A DNA stretch of 64,000 nt. Source: a bacterium. Its GTDB lineage: Bacteria > Vulcanimicrobiota > JABDET01. Below are positions 17,284-24,376 of the stretch, piece after piece (position 1 is the stretch's first letter; each line of letters begins with the position of its first letter). The stretch lies in the NCBI GenBank assembly GCA_021800275.1, contig JAJYZB010000005.1:62001-126000 (forward strand). The letters run 5' to 3'. The notes beneath the pieces are model-generated. The model had not been told where the DNA came from, searched no databases, and was given only the letters and a program-made list of their open reading frames with translations. The translations under genes and the position numbers were made by a program.

Positions 17284-17571
17284 TCAGGAAGAAGACCCGC
17301 CTGAAGGAATCGTTCCAGGAGATAATGGGGAGGAGCATCTTGGACAGAATCTGGCTTCTACATCTTGAGGAACGTATTGACAGGAAGAGCATATTAATGG
17401 TTTTTTATGTCCATTTTCTGAGAAAGCATAGTTGTGGAGTTCTTCTTGAGTGGCTTTTTTAAACTCTTTAACCCCCTGCCCAAGGGATTTTGCCATTTCA
17501 GGAAGCCGTTTTGGTCCGAAAAAAATAAGAGCAACAGCCCCGATTACAATGACATCTTGCCAGTCTAACAT
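17284..17571 (-). CDS. TatA/E-family translocase protein with C-terminal zinc ribbon
   Basis: 95 residues. The N-terminus is a classic TatA: a short transmembrane helix (VIVIGAVALIFFGPKRLPEM with the conserved FGPKRLPE hinge) and an amphipathic helix (KSLGQGVKEFKKAT). After a linker it continues with four cysteines, CSSCQYVPQDVEARFCPRC, forming a double-CxxC zinc ribbon, then a Ser/Gly/Pro tail. TatA forms the pore for folded, cofactor-loaded proteins. The ATG at 17571 is chosen because AGGAGG lies 7-8 bases upstream; the longer frame to 17745 has no support. larE follows after three bases. Adding a zinc ribbon to TatA is unusual. No tatC is seen here. Confidence 0.82.
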   Translation of the reverse strand: MLDWQDVIVIGAVALIFFGPKRLPEMAKSLGQGVKEFKKATQEELHNYAFSENGHKKPLICSSCQYVPQDVEARFCPRCSSPLSPGTIPSGGSSS

Positions 17572-17838
17572 GATAAATCCTCCTAAATTTTGAAACGTTT
17601 GTGATATTTTTCTTGGTTGAATTATTAGATAAAGATTACTTTTTTCCTGCCTCAGCATCGATTTTATCATGGAGCTGACAATGGGTTTAAAGGTAGAAAA
17701 GAACTGCTGCAGTGATTTGTTTGGTGAAAATGACATGAATTGCAAAATTAGTAGTGATTAAGAAGGAGATTAAAGAGCTGCTTAGAATAGTAAAAAAATA
17801 AAATTTAAAAGTCAATTTATTTAACAGGAGGATACATT
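17572..17838. other. Divergent intergenic region
   Basis: 267 bases between tatA (minus) and a lipoprotein gene (plus). It is AT-rich and contains both ribosome sites (AGGAGG at each end). I could not pick convincing -35/-10 pairs for either direction. Confidence 0.5.
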
Positions 17839-18213
17839 ATGTTTCGTAAGTTTGCAACTGTTGGGTTAGTCGGGTTATTATTTTTTGCGGGCGTTGGATG
17901 CTCTAAAAAAGTTAAGGCTCCCCAGCCTCAAAGCTCCCTTCCTCCCATGACTGCCAAGCAGAATCCTATGATTGGAATGCCCATGATGAAAGAAAACCCT
18001 ATGACTATTAAGCAGGTGACAGGGGTGATTGAGTCAGCGAATAAAAAACAGTTAATTCTTTCAGCAAAAGGTGTCGTTTTGAAATTTGGGCTTACACCTA
18101 AAAGTGAAGTTCTTCCTAAGGGTGGAAAGTTAGTTCCAGGAATGAAGGTCACGATTATGGTTAAACATGTCCCTTCAGGAATGGATGCTAAAGAGATTAA
18201 AATTTTGAAGTAG
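17839..18213 (+). CDS. Small lipoprotein of unknown function
   Basis: 124 residues. Signal peptide with the lipobox VGCS at residues 19-22, predicting a lipid-anchored protein. After a Pro/Met-rich linker, residues 55-124 form a small beta-rich domain (TGVIESANKKQLILSAKGVV, then MKVTIMVKHVPSGMDAKEIK) that looks like an OB-type fold of the DUF5666 kind. An AGGAGG ribosome site precedes the ATG. It is a monocistronic plus-strand gene converging with the Gln-rich gene, the last 17 bases overlapping. Function unknown. Confidence 0.75.
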   Translation: MFRKFATVGLVGLLFFAGVGCSKKVKAPQPQSSLPPMTAKQNPMIGMPMMKENPMTIKQVTGVIESANKKQLILSAKGVVLKFGLTPKSEVLPKGGKLVPGMKVTIMVKHVPSGMDAKEIKILK

Positions 18214-18928
18214 TTCTTGTTCTTGTCAGTCTTCGAATTCCCGGGCAGGTTCCTAAAATCTGCCAGAAGATAATTTCATTTTTGGTTAGTTTTAAACCAG
18301 AAGCAACATTGTTTACGTTTAGAGTATTTGTTTGAGTTTGAAGCTGATGCAGGCGGGTTTCTTCTTTTTCTTTCAGCGCTTCTAATTCCTGCATTTTTTG
18401 GAAATACTGTTCCTGCTGCAGTTCCAGCAGTTGTCTGACTTGTGGGGGCAGTTTAGTTTGCTGTTGATGAAGATCGATATTTTGCTGCTGAACTCCCTGA
18501 TATGCGGACTGAGGCAGGTTTTTAGATTGAGTAGGAATTTTTTGATTTTGCTGTTTGGTAAAGGCAGAATGAGTTTCTTGTTCAGGTTGCTGCTGAGGAT
18601 TATTATTCTGGATGATAGAGCTAGAAGATGATAATGGATGATAGGCTGCTGCAGGGTTTGCTGGCTGTGGGTTTATGAGCAACTGGCTTGCAGAGCGCAG
18701 ATTTTGGGAATGAATAGGAGACTGCTGGGTTGGGGAACTTTGCTGAGGGAGTGGGTTGAGATTAATTAATGACTCAGAGGGCTGATTGGTGTAATTTTTT
18801 GCTGAAATTGGGGAAGACCAAGTTGATTTTTTCTGTTTTTTTTGTGCAGAAGAAAGTATAATGGCAATAACAGCACCAGTACCCCATACAACAAGACTTC
18901 CTAATCCAGAATCAGCCTCCAGGATCAT
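18197..18928 (-). CDS. Gln/Ser/Pro-rich membrane-anchored protein downstream of floA
   Basis: 243 residues. One transmembrane helix at residues 9-28 (LGSLVVWGTGAVIAIILSS), then about 110 residues of Gln/Ser/Asn/Pro-rich disordered sequence, a Gln/Glu/Leu coiled coil (about 150-200) and a basic C-terminus. No known domain. The start overlaps the floA stop (ATGA), so it is the third gene of an nfeD-floA unit. It may be a partner of the flotillin scaffold. Confidence 0.65.
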   Translation of the reverse strand: MILEADSGLGSLVVWGTGAVIAIILSSAQKKQKKSTWSSPISAKNYTNQPSESLINLNPLPQQSSPTQQSPIHSQNLRSASQLLINPQPANPAAAYHPLSSSSSIIQNNNPQQQPEQETHSAFTKQQNQKIPTQSKNLPQSAYQGVQQQNIDLHQQQTKLPPQVRQLLELQQEQYFQKMQELEALKEKEETRLHQLQTQTNTLNVNNVASGLKLTKNEIIFWQILGTCPGIRRLTRTRTTSKF

Positions 18929-20028
18929 GCATTAACCTTGACTGTAACTTTTTCCTGATCTGAGGTTCCTCCTGGTTTGCCAATGGCTGATCTCATATCT
19001 GTGTCAGCCTGAATATTTTTCATGGTGTAATAATCCATAACTCCTAACTTTCCATTTCTCATGGCTTCAGCAATAGCCATTGGAATTTGGGATTCAGCTT
19101 CCACTACTTTAGCCTGCATTTCTTGAGTTTTCGCGATCATTTCCTGTGCTGTTGCTTCAGCCATGGCTTTTCTTTCCTGGGCTCTGGCTGTGGCTGTTCT
19201 CATATCTGCTTCAGCCTGGGTTGCCTGCAGCTCTGCTCCCACATTTTTCCCCACATCTACATCAGCAATGTCAATTGAAAGAATTTGGAAAGCGCTTCCT
19301 GAATCAAGTCCTTCTTCTAAAACTTTTTTAGAAATTTGACTCGGGTTACCTAAGACATCTTTATAAGTACTAGCCATGCCAACAGCAGCCACGATTCCCT
19401 GGCCCACTCTTGCAATAATCGTTTGTTCAGTAGCCCCGCCAACTAACTTTCCAATTTCAGTTCTGACTGTTACTCTTGCTTTTACAATCAACTGCACTCC
19501 ATCTTTCGCTGTCCCTATAACAGGAGGCACATCAATCACATTAGGGCGGACGCAGGTATTCACCGCATCTTTCACGTTTCGTCCCGCTAAATTAATAGCG
19601 CAGGCTGTTTTAAAATCAAGTGGGAGATTGGCTCTTGCCGCTGAGATCAAGCCGTGGACCACTTCCATCACATCTCCACCTGCTTGCAAATGACTTTGCA
19701 GATCTTTAGCAGGAACTGGAATTCCTGCATTGTGGAGTTGAATTAAAGCATCAGCAATTTGATCCACATCCCCTCCTGCCATAATAAAAGCCTGCATATC
19801 TTCAATATTGTAAGGGGCATTGTTTTTTACAACTTTAATGTAGGCATTCACAAGAAAAGAAGGGGAAAGCCCGCGCAGTCTCATGGCAACCAGTGAACTG
19901 AGGCTGACAGGAGCGCCTGAAACCGCAGATCTAAGCCATAAGGGCCAGGGAATAAAGGTGCTGGCGATTATGAATAAAATAAAAAAAGCGACAATACCTC
20001 CGCCCCAAAGATCAAAACTCGTTGACAT
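18925..20028 (-). CDS. floA: Flotillin-like protein FloA
   Basis: Bacterial flotillin that scaffolds functional membrane microdomains. It has a short N-terminal membrane hairpin (residues 8-35), the SPFH region with VSLSSLVAMRLRGLSP and the family segment GGDVDQIADALIQLHNAGIP, followed by CAINLAGRNVKDAVNTCVRP. The C-terminal helix is rich in Ala/Glu/Gln with QATQAEADMRTATARAQERK. Length 367 is close to FloA/YqfA, slightly longer at the C-terminus. It follows an NfeD-type gene by 27 bases, the usual pairing, and overlaps the next gene by 4 bases. Confidence 0.93.
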   Translation of the reverse strand: MSTSFDLWGGGIVAFFILFIIASTFIPWPLWLRSAVSGAPVSLSSLVAMRLRGLSPSFLVNAYIKVVKNNAPYNIEDMQAFIMAGGDVDQIADALIQLHNAGIPVPAKDLQSHLQAGGDVMEVVHGLISAARANLPLDFKTACAINLAGRNVKDAVNTCVRPNVIDVPPVIGTAKDGVQLIVKARVTVRTEIGKLVGGATEQTIIARVGQGIVAAVGMASTYKDVLGNPSQISKKVLEEGLDSGSAFQILSIDIADVDVGKNVGAELQATQAEADMRTATARAQERKAMAEATAQEMIAKTQEMQAKVVEAESQIPMAIAEAMRNGKLGVMDYYTMKNIQADTDMRSAIGKPGGTSDQEKVTVKVNA

Positions 20029-20055
20029 AATTGGTTCCTCCTTTAATTTTAATAT

Positions 20056-20742
20056 TTAGATTTTATTGACTTTTAAATTATTTCCATCTAAATCAGTAAC
20101 TTTAATTTGCGTATTAGAAGATAGAAATCCATTTTCACTGATCGCGTTGTACTGTTTTTTCTCTATTTCTATTTTTCCAATAGGTCTCAGGTCCGAGACC
20201 GCAATTCCTGTCTTTCCAATGAGATTTTTTAATGTTTCTGCTGTATTTTCCGGGATCGCGGTTAATAATAAAGCAGGTGTTTCAAGACTGGCTTTTAAAA
20301 TTAGCTTCTGAAATATAGGGGCTTTGGGAAGATAGCGCAGCAGCATTAAAAATATAATGATGGCTATCCCAAGAGAAAAAGCAATCTCTTTTACTGCTTG
20401 AACAGCAGAAGTTCCTCCACTCCCTCCTCCCATCACAAGAAAAAGACTGGCTAACACAGCGCCAAATCCAAGGATTGCTGAAATCCCATGTCCTGGAGCC
20501 ACATGCAGCTCAAAAAGAATAAGCCCGCACCCTATTACAAACAAAATGAGAAACCAGAAATTAGTTGGCTTAGCGGTTAAATAAGCCCCAAAGAACAGCC
20601 CTAATGCAGTCAGTCCGATCAATCCTGCGATTCCATGCTGAGTCGTAACTTCAACAGCGATTCCTAAAAGTCCAATGGTTAAAAGAAAGATGCTCACGTA
20701 TGGAAGGGTAATAAAATGAATAAAATTCTGGGTAGGATTCAT
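20056..20742 (-). CDS. NfeD-like membrane protein (short form without protease domain)
   Basis: About 228 residues with four to five transmembrane helices (roughly residues 12-145) and a C-terminal soluble OB-fold (GKTGIAVSDLRPIGKIEIEK, then IKVTDLDGNNLKV). It lacks the ClpP-like protease of long NfeD. Such proteins partner flotillins. ATG at 20742 is preferred to the TTG at 20760, because a strong promoter (TTGACA, 16 bases, TATGAT) ends only six bases before this ATG, which would make the message leaderless. There is no Shine-Dalgarno element. Confidence 0.85.
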   Translation of the reverse strand: MNPTQNFIHFITLPYVSIFLLTIGLLGIAVEVTTQHGIAGLIGLTALGLFFGAYLTAKPTNFWFLILFVIGCGLILFELHVAPGHGISAILGFGAVLASLFLVMGGGSGGTSAVQAVKEIAFSLGIAIIIFLMLLRYLPKAPIFQKLILKASLETPALLLTAIPENTAETLKNLIGKTGIAVSDLRPIGKIEIEKKQYNAISENGFLSSNTQIKVTDLDGNNLKVNKI

Positions 20743-20748
20743 AATTTG

Positions 20749-20776
20749 ATCATACCACAATTTTATTCCTTGTCAA
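20749..20776 (-). promoter_or_regulatory. Strong sigma70-type promoter before nfeD-floA
   Basis: Minus-strand TTGACA (20771-20776), 16-base spacer, TATGAT (20749-20754). It overlaps the stop codon of the archaemetzincin-like gene and ends six bases before the nfeD ATG. Transcription from it would start at or next to the start codon. Confidence 0.65.
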
Positions 20777-21330
20777 GGACGATACCCATTTGAACGATCA
20801 TAAGACGCTGTTTTTTTTAATTTTTTTTCGCAGTCCAAACAGAAAAGAGAAGATTTTTGATCAATGTCATAAATAGTGCTGGAATAATAAAGGACACAGT
20901 GACGATTATAACAGTGTTTTAATCCTATAGCATGAGATAACTGGTGCATTGCTTCTTTTAAGAGTCTATCAAAAAGTGGATTTTCTCCGGTTTGATAAGC
21001 ATAAAATTCTGGACGGAGTCGGTAGTAACTTGTCACAGCGATTTTTTCGTTCAGATTAGCATCTCCATAAACGGTATTTAGAGAGCTGCTGTATAAATCA
21101 AGTCGAGTAACTCCTAAAGAGTATTTGACATCTCCTCGAAAAGATAATTTTACTTTATTGATTAAAGCTGGGGCAAAATACTGTTTTTTCGCGGCATTAA
21201 AAGCGCTGGTGGGAGCGGGGCAGTTAGATTCGATTAAAAATTTATATAGAAATCTCTCTTCCAGGCAGCAGACAAGCCTGTAAAGAAGGCGCAGATCCAC
21301 ATCTCCAATCGTGAACACACCAATTTTCAC
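20773..21330 (-). CDS. Archaemetzincin-like protein with catalytic Glu replaced by Gln
   Basis: About 185 residues. The zinc region reads HQLSHAIGLKHCYNRHCVL followed by FCLDC. This matches the archaemetzincin pattern HExxHxxGxxHC-x4-C-x-M-x17-C-x2-C, except that the general-base Glu is Gln (CAG, 20941-20943) and the Met-turn Met is Leu. The three zinc-binding His and the structural-zinc Cys are kept. It should therefore bind zinc but be a poor or inactive protease. GTG at 21330 has AGGTG six bases upstream; a GTG at 21339 lies inside that element. It follows the ATP-grasp pair by about 70 bases on the same strand. Confidence 0.75.
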   Translation of the reverse strand: MKIGVFTIGDVDLRLLYRLVCCLEERFLYKFLIESNCPAPTSAFNAAKKQYFAPALINKVKLSFRGDVKYSLGVTRLDLYSSSLNTVYGDANLNEKIAVTSYYRLRPEFYAYQTGENPLFDRLLKEAMHQLSHAIGLKHCYNRHCVLYYSSTIYDIDQKSSLFCLDCEKKLKKTASYDRSNGYRP

Positions 21331-21401
21331 ATTATTCACCTATTTGAATGCAGCGTTAATTGCAGAAACTTTCTTGTTGAACTCGATAAAATCCTTTACT
21401 T

Positions 21402-22361
21402 TTAGAGGGTTTGTGCAGTTTTTTCTTGCCTGATTCCTTGTTTTAGAAGACTGCATAAGGCGTCTGTAATAGGTTCTGGAGAGCTTACTCCAAAATTAGT
21501 CTTTCTTTCGTAATAAATGTAAACAGGGGAAGGATTAGCTTCAAAACAGTAAAATGCTCCTTCTGGAGTCATTCTTAAATCTATCCCTGCAAGCGGAAGA
21601 TTAAGCCCATCTGCTGTTTTAAAGCAGGCTTCGGCAACCTCATCAGGAAGATCGAATCTTTTCATGGAGGTTGTTCGATCATAGCGATAATCAGATTCTT
21701 CGCTGCAGATTTCTGAAGCAAAATATTCCTGTCCTACCACATGAACCCTGATGTCAATCCCATCAATACATTCTTGGATTTGTATAGGGGAGTATCTCAG
21801 GGTATCTAGACGGTTCAGATCTTCTTCTGTCATTTTTCTCACAATGGACCGGACAGAACTTATAGATTTGTAAATCACTTCTCCATTGTGATTTTCATAA
21901 AATTCTTTAATTGCTTGCTGGTCATTTGTAATAAGCGTTCTTGGAACCTGAAGCCCAAATTGCTGGATTAAACTAATTTGATTGGGTTTTGAAGCATTGG
22001 AACGGGAAGCAGAGGGCCGGTTTAACACCAGAAAATTTCCGTACTCCAGCAGCCAGGTCAAAGCGATTAAACATTCAGAATTAACAAAATCAATCTCTTT
22101 TTGTTCATACTGTTCATACACCTCAAAATATCCTACTCCTGGTCTGGCATAAATACTGGTAATGTCCTCAAATAAGATTTTTTTAGAATCTTGCTGGAGA
22201 AAATATCCTTTTAATTCTTTTCCTTTGGCTTCCATGATGATTCTAACCGTGTTTGGAATATCGGACTGCTCAATCATAAGGGCTTCAATTTCTCTTGATA
22301 AAAGAGATCTATAGACATGGGTGACAATATTTTCTTGATTTGAACCCAGGACCATAATCAT
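21402..22361 (-). CDS. ATP-grasp ligase, graspetide-maturase-like (MvdD-type)
   Basis: 319 residues. The N-terminal pre-ATP-grasp region contains ITSIYARPGVGYFE and FVNSECLIALTWLL, as in ribosomal-peptide ATP-grasp maturases. The grasp domain then follows: SKPNQISLIQQFGLQVPRTL, nucleotide-binding Lys in EVIYKSISS, QECIDGIDIRVHVVGQEYFA, and the metal-binding region LAGIDLRMTPEGAF with CFEANPSP (Asp, Glu and Asn ligands present). Such enzymes activate side-chain carboxylates for ester or amide cross-links in a precursor peptide. It overlaps the second ATP-grasp gene by 4 bases, and a Lys/Glu/Asp repeat protein is encoded upstream. Ligase fold is secure; the peptide substrate is inference. Confidence 0.82.
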   Translation of the reverse strand: MIMVLGSNQENIVTHVYRSLLSREIEALMIEQSDIPNTVRIIMEAKGKELKGYFLQQDSKKILFEDITSIYARPGVGYFEVYEQYEQKEIDFVNSECLIALTWLLEYGNFLVLNRPSASRSNASKPNQISLIQQFGLQVPRTLITNDQQAIKEFYENHNGEVIYKSISSVRSIVRKMTEEDLNRLDTLRYSPIQIQECIDGIDIRVHVVGQEYFASEICSEESDYRYDRTTSMKRFDLPDEVAEACFKTADGLNLPLAGIDLRMTPEGAFYCFEANPSPVYIYYERKTNFGVSSPEPITDALCSLLKQGIRQEKTAQTL

Positions 22362-23302
22362 GATAAAGGTTCTCCTTGTTCTAATACTTTTAGGATTGCT
22401 TCTGCTGCAGGGGAATTTCCATTTTCATCAGTAAACGTTAATACAGGTAAGTTAGCAAAAGGGTGAATTCCTAAACCCTGGCATTTTTGATCCGGTGTAA
22501 TTTTAAGTCTGATTTCTAAAAGTGGAGCTCCCATATCTTGAGATAATTGTAGCCCTTGGGATTTCCATTTTTCTTCAAGATGATAAGGTAAGAGCGTTAA
22601 TGTTCCCGCTGGATTAAGCGATTCTTCGAATCCGAAGGTTTCTTGATGGATGACAATCAAACGAATTACTTTTCCTGGAGAAAATTCTTCAAAATGAACG
22701 GGGCAGTAAGCAATTTTTTCAATTCTCTGGAGATCCAGAGGGGTCATTTTTTTAAAGGCTGAATCAGGATCTTTCACATGTTTATAAATGACCTGTCCAT
22801 TCCAGGTTTGATAAAATTCCTTAGCAGTTTCTGGATCGCTGGTGATGAGAAAATGAGGGGCATCAAAACCGCATTTTTGGAGCAGCAAAATATTCCCCCC
22901 TCTTCCCATGGATAGGTCCATTTTAGGGAGTGGGTTTAAAACAGCGCACTGACGGGTCAAACCGCTGGCAGCGCTTAGAAGAGCAGCCCAGCCTTCTGTT
23001 TGAACATATTGTTTGTCTTTATCCGAAAGTTCGGTAAATCCATAAGACGAAACAAATTGATTCTCCATGCAAACTCCGCTGATATCATCGAAATTCAGCA
23101 GGGTGTTGTCCGGTAGAGTAAAATGACCTTTAAATAGGTTTTGATTTATTGAAAAAGTCAGTTTTGTTTGAGTTAAAAAAGTCTCTTGATGGATGAAGAT
23201 GACCGGTTTTTTGCTGTGTTTTGAGAAATACTGATTTAAATACGAAATCACCGGACTTGCCGGCGATCCGTACATCAGGATGGTTGATTTCTCAGCATTC
23301 AT
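22358..23302 (-). CDS. Degenerate ATP-grasp paralogue (probable pseudo-ligase)
   Basis: 314 residues, alignable to the following ATP-grasp protein over its full length (QVIYKHVKD matches EVIYKSISS; MTPLDLQRIEKIAYCPVHFE matches MTEEDLNRLDTLRYSPIQIQ). In the metal-binding region its LEIRLKITPDQKCQ and GLGIHPFAN replace the partner's GIDLRM..., CFEANPSP: the three metal ligands Asp, Glu and Asn become Arg, Gly and His by this alignment. It is therefore probably not a catalyst and may bind the substrate or regulate the active paralogue. The reading frame is intact. It lies 75 bases after the repeat-protein gene and overlaps the next gene by 4 bases. Confidence 0.72.
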   Translation of the reverse strand: MNAEKSTILMYGSPASPVISYLNQYFSKHSKKPVIFIHQETFLTQTKLTFSINQNLFKGHFTLPDNTLLNFDDISGVCMENQFVSSYGFTELSDKDKQYVQTEGWAALLSAASGLTRQCAVLNPLPKMDLSMGRGGNILLLQKCGFDAPHFLITSDPETAKEFYQTWNGQVIYKHVKDPDSAFKKMTPLDLQRIEKIAYCPVHFEEFSPGKVIRLIVIHQETFGFEESLNPAGTLTLLPYHLEEKWKSQGLQLSQDMGAPLLEIRLKITPDQKCQGLGIHPFANLPVLTFTDENGNSPAAEAILKVLEQGEPLS

Positions 23303-23377
23303 TTTTAATAAAACAACTTTACTGACTCGCTAAAAAGTTTTCTGCTTCATATCAGTTTTTTATTTGGCAGCAGTCAT

Positions 23378-24184
23378 TTAAAAGAATCGAGATGAACCTC
23401 CTAATCCCATGGGCTGCATTTGCCCTCCTAATAAGCTGGAAAAAGGGCTTGCCATAAATCCGAAAGGAGAGGAGGAGGACATCATCATCATCATGAGCAT
23501 CATCATTAATTCCATCAGCATGTAGAGTTCCATTGGATTAATTCCACCGCAGCCGCCAGTTGGTGGGGGACCTTCAGTTCCCTCTTTTCCTTCTTTTGCT
23601 CCTGCTCCTTCTTTTGTGCCGCAGGTATCTTTTTCTTTAGCGTCTTCTTTGCCTTCTTTGCCGCCTTCTTTGATGCCGCCGTGTTCTTTGATATCTTCTT
23701 TGCCGCCTTCTTTGATGCCGCCGTGTTCTTTGATATCTTCTTTGCCGCCTTCTTTGATGCCGCCGTGTTCTTTGATATCTTCTTTGCCGCCTTCTTTGAT
23801 GCCGCCGTGTTCTTTGATGTCTTCTTTGCCGCCTTCTTTTACATCCTCTTTTCCCTCTTTGCACTCCTTGCTTTCTTTGGATTCTTTCCCTTCTTTAGCA
23901 TCCTCTTTAACCGCTTCTTTGCCGCCTTCTTTTCCTTCTTTTTCTTTAACATCATGTTTTTCGCAGGAAGTCATCTTTTCGTCTGCGCTCATTTTGTCAG
24001 TACTGTCAACTTTTTCCCCTATTTTTTCTTGCCCCTGCTTTTCCGCAATCTTTTCAGCAGTCTGTTTTTCATCCAACTTTTCTACCCCTTTTTCAGAGGC
24101 GCTCATCTTTTCAGAACCTTTAATTGGTCCTGTTCTCACTAAATCTGGTCTTAATTCTGATGTGATAAATAATCCTGTTGTCAT
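23378..24184 (-). CDS. Lys/Glu-rich repeat protein, candidate precursor for the adjacent ATP-grasp enzymes
   Basis: About 268 residues with no hydrophobic signal. The layout is a leader-like N-terminus (MTTGLFITSELRPDLVRTGP), a Lys/Glu/Ser region, four near-identical 14-residue units (KEHGGIKEGGKEDI), a Thr/Gly/Pro segment with Cys (GGCGGINPMELY), then a run of Met and a Ser/Phe/Gly tail. Only four Cys. ATG at 24184 is chosen because a GGGGGTG element lies just upstream; the frame also opens at a GTG inside it. Lys and Glu/Asp side chains alternate with Gly, which would suit isopeptide cross-linking by an ATP-grasp enzyme. A hydrophilin-type stress protein is the alternative. No known family recognised. 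Confidence 0.6.
   Translation of the reverse strand: MTTGLFITSELRPDLVRTGPIKGSEKMSASEKGVEKLDEKQTAEKIAEKQGQEKIGEKVDSTDKMSADEKMTSCEKHDVKEKEGKEGGKEAVKEDAKEGKESKESKECKEGKEDVKEGGKEDIKEHGGIKEGGKEDIKEHGGIKEGGKEDIKEHGGIKEGGKEDIKEHGGIKEGGKEGKEDAKEKDTCGTKEGAGAKEGKEGTEGPPPTGGCGGINPMELYMLMELMMMLMMMMMSSSSPFGFMASPFSSLLGGQMQPMGLGGSSRFF
23666..23833 (-). repeat. Four 42-bp tandem repeats encoding Lys/Glu/Gly units
   Basis: Units at 23666-23707, 23708-23749, 23750-23791 and 23792-23833. The first three are identical and the fourth has one substitution. They stay in frame and code for a 14-residue unit. The near identity at synonymous sites points to recent expansion. Confidence 0.95.
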
Positions 24185-24236
24185 GTTCAACACCCCCGTG
24201 TTCTTTTTAATTTTATCAAAGCTGACGGTGATTTTT

Positions 24237-24290
24237 CTATCACAAAATGATAGTTCATGCAGCTAAATTATTAAATATTTGTTAACAAAT
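24237..24290 (-). promoter_or_regulatory. Two inverted repeats upstream of the Lys/Glu repeat gene
   Basis: CTATCA-N5-TGATAG (24237-24253) and the perfect 14-base palindrome ATTTGTTAACAAAT (24277-24290). They lie 53-107 bases before the ATG of the repeat protein, in the 183-base gap after the NRAMP gene. They could be operators. I could not place a convincing promoter beside them. Confidence 0.4.
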
Positions 24291-24376
24291 TGTTACTTGA
24301 GGAAAATATTTTAAGATTTTGAGGGTATGGCGAAAAAAAACAGATTAAGAAGACAAATATGGAGCTGTAAAGAGTT

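Noticed and set aside
17572-17745. N-terminal extension of the TatA frame
   Set aside because: The AGGAGG before the internal ATG and the usual TatA start show the extension is not translated.
23666-23833. CRISPR array
   Set aside because: Units are adjacent without spacers, in frame, and coding.
23616-24266. Long open frames opposite the Lys/Glu repeat gene (Ser/Leu/Pro-rich and Phe/Ala-rich)
   Set aside because: They are the antisense of the 42-base repeats, with low-complexity composition and no ribosome site.
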